5,012 nucleotides of DNA from Flavobacteriaceae bacterium (GTDB taxonomy: Bacteria; Bacteroidota; Bacteroidia; Flavobacteriales; Flavobacteriaceae). Made by a program: the position numbers and the translations under genes. The stretch is from NCBI GenBank assembly GCA_019090365.1, contig JAHRWC010000321.1, positions 1 through 5,012 of the forward strand, read 5' to 3'. Positions within the stretch are counted from its first letter, which is position 1, and each line of letters opens with the position of its first letter. The notes under the pieces are model-generated. The model had not been told where the DNA came from. It did not search any database and was given only the letters and a program-made list of their open reading frames with translations. Below, piece by piece: positions 1 through 5,012 of the stretch.

Positions 1-41
1 AGTGTCACTATTAAAAAATTAAAGAAAACTATATTAACGAT
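1..41 (+). other. A-rich leader before actB, likely the actA-actB gap
   Basis: This short stretch lies before the actB start and no gene can be assigned to it with confidence. By family synteny it should hold the very end of actA (a multihaem cytochrome c) or the gap after it. Reading from the window edge, one frame stops at TAA 12-14 and another at TAA 20-22. The third stays open to TAA 82-84, which would overlap actB by 43 bases and is less likely. Which frame belongs to actA cannot be told from so few codons. I see no inverted repeat and no clear Bacteroidota -33/-7 promoter (TTTG / TAnnTTTG). Confidence 0.5.
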
Positions 42-3000
42 ATGGCATCAAACAAGAAATACTGGAAAAGTGTTGAAGAGCTAAACGAAAACAGCTCTAT
101 TGTTAAGACGCTGCAACAAAACGAGTTTGTACAAGAAATTCCTACGGATGAATTTCTTGGCGATAAAGAAACCCTTGAGGCTTCTTCAACGACTCGTCGC
201 GATTTCTTAAAATATGTTGGGTTTACAACTGCAGCTGCATCATTAGCTGCCTGTGAAGGCCCAGTTATAAAATCAATTCCTTACGTAGTACAACCAGACG
301 AGATTGTTCCTGGGGTAGCAAATTATTATGCTACAACCATGGCAGATGGTTTCGATTTTGCGAATGTATTAGTAAAAACAAGAGAAGGACGACCTATCAA
401 AATTGAAAGAAATAAGCTTTCAACTTCAGGAGGTAGCGTAAATGCACGTGTGCAAGCTTCAGTGTTATCAATGTATGATGCTAATAGATTGCAAGGACCT
501 TTAGTAGACGGTAGTTCTGCTTCTTGGGAAGAATTAGAAAAAGCATTCAATACAAGTATGGATGCTATGGCTGGAAAAGAAGTAGTGTTATTAACACAAA
601 CTTTTGCAAGTCCTTCTACTTCAAAATTAATAAATGAATTTAAAGCGAAGCATACAAATGTAAGACATGTCATTTATGATACTGTTTCTTCTTCGGAAGC
701 ATTAGATGCTTTTCAAAATAAATACAATACTAGAGCATTAGCTGAATATAATCTTTCTGATGCAGAAGTTATTGTTTCTGTTGGAGCCGACTTTTTAGGA
801 GATTGGCAAGGTGGAGGATATAATGCTGGTTATGGTGAAAGTCGTATTCCTAAAAAAGGAAAAATGTCTCGTCATATTCAGTTTGAAGCTAACATGACAC
901 TTTCTGGTGCTAATGCTGATAAGCGTGTTCCAGTTAAACCTTCTTTACAAGCTGATGTGTTAAAAGCATTAACTGGTGGAAGTGCTTCAGGTTTACCTGA
1001 AAATGTAGCAACTGCTGTTGCAAATGCGAAAGCACAATTAAGTAAAGCTGGAAGTAAAGGAGTTATCATTACAGGTATTCCTAATGTTGCTTCACAAACT
1101 TTGGCACTTAATTATAATGAAAGTGTTTCAAGTGTTTGTATGGATACAGCTCATCCAAGAATGACACGTAAAGGAAATAATGCTGAAGTGACGAAAGTCA
1201 TGAACGATGTTATTTCTGGAAGTTTAAAAGGTTTAATTACAGTAGGTGTTAATCCAGTTTATTCTTTTCCAAATTCTGAAAAATTTGCAGAGGCATATTC
1301 AAACTTAGATTTATCATTAGCATTTTCAATGCGAATTGATGAAACGGCAGCATTATCAAAAATGGTAGCTGCAACTCCTCATTATTTAGAGTCTTGGGGT
1401 GATACACAAATTAAAAAAGGAACTTTTGGTTTAATACAACCAACAATTCGTCCGATTTTTGATACAAAACAATTTCAAGATTGTTTATTAAAATGGACAG
1501 GAAGTTCTCAAAAATACCATGAGTATATCAAAGAAACTTGGACTTCAAGTATTTTAGGTGGTGCTTCATGGAATCAAACTTTACATGATGGTGTTTTTGC
1601 TAGTAATGTTGAAGTTGAAATGGATGTAACTCCATTAACTGAAGGTGAAGGAGAAATTGAAAACAATACATCGCATGGTGCATTAGCTTCAAACTCACAA
1701 GGTGGATTTGAACTTACATTATATACAACGACAGCTTTAGGTGATGGTCAACAGGCAAATAACCCTTGGTTACAAGAAATGCCTGATCCGTTAACAAGAG
1801 CTTCATGGGATAATTATTTAACTGTATCAGCAGCTGATGCTTCTGAAATGGGTATAGTAAATGAAAATGTTGCAAATGGAGCATTAAACGGTAGTTATGT
1901 AAATGTTACTGTTGATGGTGTTGTAATAGAAAATGTTCCTGTTATTATTCAACCAGGACAAGCGAAAGGTTCTGTTGGACTTGCATTAGGGTACGGAAAA
2001 ACTGAATCTATTCAAGAAGAAATGCAAACGGGTGTAAATGCATATGCAGTTTACCATAACTTTTCTTCAGTGCAAAATGTGACTATTGAGAAATCATCTG
2101 GAATGCATGAATTTGCATGTGTACAATTACACAATACCATGATGGGTAGAGATATCATTCGTGAAACTTCTCTAGAGATTTTCAATACGAAAGATGCTAC
2201 AGAATGGAACGCAATGCCAATGGTTTCAAAAGACCATAAAATGATTCCAGTAACAGATCCAGATGCGGATTTGTGGACTTCTTTTGATCGTTCTGTTGGT
2301 CATCATTTTAATCTTTCAATAGATTTAAATGGTTGTACAGGATGTGGAGCATGTGTAATTTCATGTCATGCTGAAAATAATGTTCCTGTAGTTGGAAAAT
2401 TAGAAATGCGTACCAGTCGTGATATGCACTGGTTACGAATAGATAGATATTACTCAAGTGAAGATTCATTTGCTGCAGATACCGAGAAAAAAGATAATAT
2501 TTCAGGATTAGGAAGTTCACTTTCTGATTTTGGAGCAATGGAAAATCCAGCTGATAATCCACAGGTAGCTTTCCAACCAGTGATGTGTCAGCATTGTAAT
2601 CATGCGCCTTGTGAAACAGTTTGTCCTGTTGCAGCAACATCGCATGGTCGTCAAGGACAAAATCATATGGCCTATAACCGTTGTGTAGGTACACGTTATT
2701 GTGCAAATAACTGTCCATACAAAGTGCGTCGATTTAACTGGTTCTTGTATTCAGAAAATGATGAATTTGATTTCAACATGAACAATGACCTTGGAAGAAT
2801 GGTATTGAACCCAGATGTGGTTGTACGTTCAAGAGGGGTGATGGAAAAATGTTCTATGTGTATTCAAATGACACAAAAAACAATATTAGATGCTAAACGC
2901 GATGGAAGAGCCATTAAAGATGGTGAATTACATACAGCATGTTCTGCTGCTTGTGAGTCTGGAGCAATAGTATTTGGAGATGTTAATGACCACGATAGTG

Positions 3001-3110
3001 AAGTGGCAGCATTGAAAGAAGGTAATAGAATGTATCACTTATTGGAGGCAGTTGGAACAAAACCCAACGTAATCTACCAAGTAAAAGTGAGAAACACTGA
3101 AGAAGTTTAA
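42..3110 (+). CDS. actB: Alternative complex III iron-sulfur subunit ActB (molybdopterin-like + 4-cluster ferredoxin fusion)
   Basis: This is the iron-sulfur subunit of alternative complex III, acting on the periplasmic face of the inner membrane. It is thought to carry electrons from the menaquinol site in ActC towards the haem c subunits. The 1022-residue protein has a hydrophilic N-terminus (1-50), a Tat motif TTRRDFLK (50-57), a hydrophobic stretch, and the lipobox LAAC with Cys71 as likely lipid anchor. Residues about 90-700 resemble a molybdopterin oxidoreductase. No Cys occurs between 72 and 365, so the family's N-terminal CxxCxxxC cluster motif is absent, as expected for ActB, which has no molybdenum cofactor. 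Residues about 745-985 are a PsrB/NrfC-like ferredoxin domain with 15 candidate ligands: C765, C768, C771, C775; C849, C852, C857, C861; C881, C887, C891; C937, C940, C967, C971. This predicts three [4Fe-4S] clusters and one [3Fe-4S]. The ATG at 42 is chosen because the MASNKKYWKS N-terminus looks like that of flavobacterial ActB. The length is usual for a fused ActB, and the frame is intact. Confidence 0.96.
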   Translation: MASNKKYWKSVEELNENSSIVKTLQQNEFVQEIPTDEFLGDKETLEASSTTRRDFLKYVGFTTAAASLAACEGPVIKSIPYVVQPDEIVPGVANYYATTMADGFDFANVLVKTREGRPIKIERNKLSTSGGSVNARVQASVLSMYDANRLQGPLVDGSSASWEELEKAFNTSMDAMAGKEVVLLTQTFASPSTSKLINEFKAKHTNVRHVIYDTVSSSEALDAFQNKYNTRALAEYNLSDAEVIVSVGADFLGDWQGGGYNAGYGESRIPKKGKMSRHIQFEANMTLSGANADKRVPVKPSLQADVLKALTGGSASGLPENVATAVANAKAQLSKAGSKGVIITGIPNVASQTLALNYNESVSSVCMDTAHPRMTRKGNNAEVTKVMNDVISGSLKGLITVGVNPVYSFPNSEKFAEAYSNLDLSLAFSMRIDETAALSKMVAATPHYLESWGDTQIKKGTFGLIQPTIRPIFDTKQFQDCLLKWTGSSQKYHEYIKETWTSSILGGASWNQTLHDGVFASNVEVEMDVTPLTEGEGEIENNTSHGALASNSQGGFELTLYTTTALGDGQQANNPWLQEMPDPLTRASWDNYLTVSAADASEMGIVNENVANGALNGSYVNVTVDGVVIENVPVIIQPGQAKGSVGLALGYGKTESIQEEMQTGVNAYAVYHNFSSVQNVTIEKSSGMHEFACVQLHNTMMGRDIIRETSLEIFNTKDATEWNAMPMVSKDHKMIPVTDPDADLWTSFDRSVGHHFNLSIDLNGCTGCGACVISCHAENNVPVVGKLEMRTSRDMHWLRIDRYYSSEDSFAADTEKKDNISGLGSSLSDFGAMENPADNPQVAFQPVMCQHCNHAPCETVCPVAATSHGRQGQNHMAYNRCVGTRYCANNCPYKVRRFNWFLYSENDEFDFNMNNDLGRMVLNPDVVVRSRGVMEKCSMCIQMTQKTILDAKRDGRAIKDGELHTACSAACESGAIVFGDVNDHDSEVAALKEGNRMYHLLEAVGTKPNVIYQVKVRNTEEV
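189..254 (+). other. Tat signal and lipobox of ActB
   Basis: Codons 50-71 of actB encode a twin-arginine motif (Arg52-Arg53, consensus S/T-R-R-x-F-L-K), a short Ala/Thr-rich hydrophobic core, and a lipobox L-A-A-C ending at Cys71 (252-254). The direct reading is export in folded form by Tat, cleavage before Cys71 and lipid attachment to it. This agrees with the lipid-anchored subunits reported in the Flavobacterium johnsoniae ACIII structure (Sun et al. 2018, from memory). It is unusual that about 50 hydrophilic residues precede the arginine pair; these would be removed with the signal peptide. Confidence 0.85.
2274..2996 (+). other. Ferredoxin domain of ActB with four cluster-binding motifs
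   Basis: This part of actB (about residues 745-985) has four cysteine groups in the PsrB/NrfC/DmsB order. Group I is CxxCxxCxxxC (765-775). Group II is CxxCxxxxCxxxC (849-861). Group III is C-V-G-T-R-Y-C-x3-C (881-891), where Thr884 (codon 2691-2693) takes the place of the second Cys, predicting a [3Fe-4S] cluster. Group IV is CxxC (937-940) with CxxxC (967-971). In this fold the last Cys of one group commonly completes the cluster of its pair, so the exact assignment of ligands to clusters needs a structural model. Residues about 803-840 form a hydrophilic acidic insertion between groups I and II. Confidence 0.9.
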
Positions 3111-3133
3111 ACTAAGAAATAGCAAATAAAGAT
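3111..3133 (+). promoter_or_regulatory. actB-actC spacer with A-rich translation start context
   Basis: These 23 bases separate the actB stop from the actC ATG. The spacer is A-rich (AAATAAAGAT just before the ATG) and has no GGAGG-like Shine-Dalgarno sequence. This matches Flavobacteriia, where starts rely on A-rich, unstructured leaders rather than pairing with 16S rRNA. There is no room for a terminator hairpin or an independent promoter, so actB and actC are probably on one transcript. Confidence 0.55.
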
Positions 3134-4597
3134 ATGGCGTCGCATTACGAAGCACCTATTAGACAACCCTTAGTTACAGGAGATAAATCTTACCATGATA
3201 TCACGGTAGATGTAGCTGCTCCAGTAGAGGGTAAAGCCAATAAAACTTGGTGGATTGTTTTTACAATAGCCTTGATTGCATTTTTATGGGGTATTGGTTG
3301 TATTATTTATACAGTTTCCACAGGTATTGGTACTTGGGGATTAAATAAAACAGTTAACTGGGCCTGGGATATCACCAACTTCGTTTGGTGGGTAGGTATT
3401 GGTCACGCAGGAACATTGATTTCTGCAGTACTATTATTATTCCGTCAAAAATGGAGAATGGGTATTAACCGTTCTGCAGAGGCAATGACAATATTTTCAG
3501 TTGTTCAAGCAGGATTGTTTCCAATCATTCACATGGGTCGTCCTTGGTTGGGATATTGGGTTTTACCAATTCCAAATCAATTTGGATCTCTTTGGGTGAA
3601 TTTTAACTCGCCATTACTTTGGGATGTATTCGCAATTTCAACATATTTATCGGTATCATTGGTTTTCTGGTGGACAGGATTACTACCTGATTTCGCAATG
3701 ATTCGTGATCGAGCAGTTAAGCCTTTTCAAAAGAAAATTTATAGCTTACTAAGTTTTGGTTGGAGTGGACGTGCTAAAGATTGGCAACGTTTTGAAGAAG
3801 TATCATTGGTACTTGCTGGTTTAGCAACTCCATTAGTACTTTCAGTACATACTATTGTATCAATGGATTTCGCCACGTCGGTGATTCCAGGATGGCACAC
3901 TACGATATTTCCACCATATTTTGTTGCTGGTGCGGTATTCTCAGGTTTTGCCATGGTAAATACGCTTCTTATTATTATGAGAAAAGTATGTAGCCTTGAA
4001 GATTATATTACAGTACAACATATCGAATTAATGAACATTGTAATTATGATTACAGGTTCTATAGTTGGTGTGGCATATATTACTGAATTATTTATAGCTT
4101 GGTATTCAGGTGTGGAATATGAACAATATGCATTTTTAAATAGAGCAACCGGACCTTACTGGTGGGCATATTTATTAATGATGAGTTGTAATGTGTTTTC
4201 ACCTCAATTCATGTGGTTTAAGAAATTAAGAACAAGTATTATGTTCTCATTCTTTATTTCTATTGTGGTAAATGTAGGAATGTGGTTTGAGCGATTTGTG
4301 ATTATTGTAACGTCTTTACATAGAGATTTACCTTCATCATGGACAATGTTCCAACCAACATTTGTTGATATTGGAATTTTTATCGGGACAATAGGATTCT
4401 TCTTTGTATTATTCTTATTATACTCTAGAACGTTCCCTGTGATTGCTCAAGCTGAGGTGAAGACAATTTTAAAATCTTCAGGAGAACGATATAAAAACAT
4501 TAGAGAAAGAGGTGATAGTTTAGTTGGAACAGGAGCAGATAAGAGAACATCTACTGATTCTGTAGATAATTCTGATAATTTAAAAAACAACGAGTAG
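3134..4597 (+). CDS. actC: Alternative complex III quinol-oxidising membrane subunit ActC (NrfD/PsrC family)
   Basis: This is an integral membrane subunit of alternative complex III in the NrfD/PsrC family, carrying the menaquinol-binding site. The 487-residue protein has ten predicted membrane helices, at about 40-61, 83-103, 115-135, 159-182, 222-245, 260-282, 300-320, 340-360, 368-391 and 410-432. This fits two four-helix bundles plus two extra helices, as known for ActC/ActF. Family hallmarks are His91 in GHAGT, HMGRPW at 133-138 (His133, Arg136), Asp164 in LLWD, and SVHTIVSMDFA at 237-247 (His239, Asp245). These His/Asp residues are the likely quinol and proton-path ligands, by analogy with PsrC and ActC. 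No CXXCH haem motif is present. After the last helix comes a charged, Ser/Asp/Asn-rich tail (about 435-487), probably cytoplasmic. The ATG at 3134 gives an N-terminus (MASHYEAPIR) that resembles flavobacterial ActC. The gene lies 23 bases after actB and 3 bases before actD. Whether ActC pumps protons is debated for the family and cannot be judged here. The paralogue ActF is the main alternative, but the position after actB and before actD favours ActC. Confidence 0.95.
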   Translation: MASHYEAPIRQPLVTGDKSYHDITVDVAAPVEGKANKTWWIVFTIALIAFLWGIGCIIYTVSTGIGTWGLNKTVNWAWDITNFVWWVGIGHAGTLISAVLLLFRQKWRMGINRSAEAMTIFSVVQAGLFPIIHMGRPWLGYWVLPIPNQFGSLWVNFNSPLLWDVFAISTYLSVSLVFWWTGLLPDFAMIRDRAVKPFQKKIYSLLSFGWSGRAKDWQRFEEVSLVLAGLATPLVLSVHTIVSMDFATSVIPGWHTTIFPPYFVAGAVFSGFAMVNTLLIIMRKVCSLEDYITVQHIELMNIVIMITGSIVGVAYITELFIAWYSGVEYEQYAFLNRATGPYWWAYLLMMSCNVFSPQFMWFKKLRTSIMFSFFISIVVNVGMWFERFVIIVTSLHRDLPSSWTMFQPTFVDIGIFIGTIGFFFVLFLLYSRTFPVIAQAEVKTILKSSGERYKNIRERGDSLVGTGADKRTSTDSVDNSDNLKNNE

Positions 4598-4600
4598 CAT
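4598..4600 (+). other. 3-base actC-actD junction
   Basis: Only three bases separate the actC TAG (4595-4597) from the actD ATG at 4601. The start region of actD therefore lies inside the A-rich end of actC (TAAAAAACAACGAG), with no Shine-Dalgarno sequence. This spacing suggests translational coupling, which would help make equal amounts of the two subunits. Confidence 0.6.
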
Positions 4601-5012
4601 ATGGAAGCTTCAAAAGTAATTCACGCTATTTATACTGATGATGACGTATTAATGTCAGCGGTTAAAAAAGTAAAGGCCGAAAGACATCACATAGAAGAAA
4701 TTTATACGCCTTTTCCTGTTCACGGACTAGACAAAGCCATGGGTTTAGCGCCAACACGAATTGCAATTGCAGCATTTATGTTCGGTTGTGTCGGTCTTAT
4801 AGTTTCTATTGTAATGATGAATTTCATTATGATTGAAGATTGGCCACAAAACATTGGTGGAAAACCAAGTTTTAGTTATTTAGAAAACATGCCTGCGTTT
4901 GTACCAATTATGTTTGAGTTGACAGTGTTTTTTGCGGCTCACTTGATGGTAATTACATTTTACTTAAGAAGTAGAATGTGGCCATTTAAAAAGGCTGAAA
5001 ACCCAGATGTAA
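4601..5012 (+). CDS. actD: Alternative complex III subunit ActD (DUF3341), 3' end outside window
   Basis: This is the start of the small membrane subunit ActD, the DUF3341 protein of alternative complex III. The frame is open from the ATG at 4601 to the window end, giving 137 codons; the family is usually about 170-200 residues, so a few dozen C-terminal residues are missing. Visible features are a soluble N-terminal part (1-50, MEASKVIHAIYTDDDVLMSA), with the YTPFPVHGLDKAMGL segment at 35-49 that is typical of DUF3341. Two predicted membrane helices follow, at about 53-77 and 99-121, joined by a loop containing EDWPQNIGGKP (79-89), and then a basic stretch RSRMWPFKK. No cofactor-binding motif is visible. 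In the family, ActD sits beside the membrane core; its exact role is not settled, and a structural or proton-path role has been proposed. It directly follows actC, and actE (a cytochrome c lipoprotein) should come next. Confidence 0.92.
   Translation, partial: MEASKVIHAIYTDDDVLMSAVKKVKAERHHIEEIYTPFPVHGLDKAMGLAPTRIAIAAFMFGCVGLIVSIVMMNFIMIEDWPQNIGGKPSFSYLENMPAFVPIMFELTVFFAAHLMVITFYLRSRMWPFKKAENPDV

Noticed and set aside
326..673. Minus-strand open frame of 115 codons inside actB.
   Set aside because: It lies wholly within the well-supported ActB frame, has no recognisable domain, and has no start context or partner gene.
878..1069. Minus-strand open frame of 63 codons inside actB.
   Set aside because: It is short and Ala/Leu-rich, as expected from the complement of Ala/Ser/Lys codons on the plus strand, with no family resemblance.
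2586..2606. Possible haem c site in ActB (C-Q-H-C-N-H, residues 849-854).
   Set aside because: A haem c site needs CXXCH with His directly after the second Cys; here Asn follows, and the spacing fits iron-sulfur group II (CxxCxxxxCxxxC). No CXXCH is present in any of the three proteins.
2308..2718. Long open frame on the minus strand (136 codons) opposite the ferredoxin domain of actB.
   Set aside because: It mirrors a strongly conserved coding region; its His/Tyr/Leu-rich translation is what the complement of this AT-rich coding frame yields, and it matches no family I know.
42..3110. Active molybdenum enzyme such as polysulfide, nitrate or formate reductase.
   Set aside because: The molybdopterin-like domain is fused to the ferredoxin domain in one chain, lacks the N-terminal cluster cysteines, and is followed by actC and actD; this combination is diagnostic of ACIII.
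3111..3133. Possible promoter or terminator between actB and actC.
   Set aside because: The gap is 23 bases, with no inverted repeat and no -33/-7 promoter elements.
3739..3954. Minus-strand open frame of 71 codons inside actC.
   Set aside because: It is antisense to conserved helices of ActC, and no domain or start signal is visible.

Overview
This is an ordinary, densely coded piece of a respiratory operon. It encodes the middle of alternative complex III (ACIII, the Act complex), which oxidises menaquinol and reduces cytochrome c. All genes are on the plus strand. The DNA is AT-rich, coding AT-rich codons throughout, and no start codon is preceded by a Shine-Dalgarno sequence. The proteins resemble the Act proteins of Bacteroidota, most closely the Flavobacteriaceae (Flavobacterium and relatives). 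The genus cannot be fixed from this window.

Layout: positions 1-41 are a short A-rich leader, probably the gap after an upstream actA. Positions 42-3110 are actB, a fused molybdopterin-oxidoreductase-like and four-cluster ferredoxin protein with a Tat signal and a lipobox. A 23-base gap follows. Positions 3134-4597 are actC, a ten-helix NrfD/PsrC-type quinol-binding membrane subunit. After a 3-base gap, actD (DUF3341, two predicted membrane helices) starts at 4601 and runs off the window end. No stretch over 300 bases lacks a gene. I see no RNA gene, mobile element, CRISPR array, terminator or convincing internal promoter.

How the genes work together: in the family model, ActC binds menaquinol near the periplasmic face of the membrane. 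Electrons pass to the iron-sulfur clusters of ActB and the haems of ActA and ActE (both outside this window), then to cytochrome c or directly to a partner aa3-type oxidase. ActD is a small membrane-associated subunit. The gene order B-C-D and the tight spacing fit the usual actABCDEF operon, so actA is expected upstream and actE and actF downstream.

I found no previously undescribed system. The points worth a second look are details of cofactor ligands, protein export and translation starts in a known complex.
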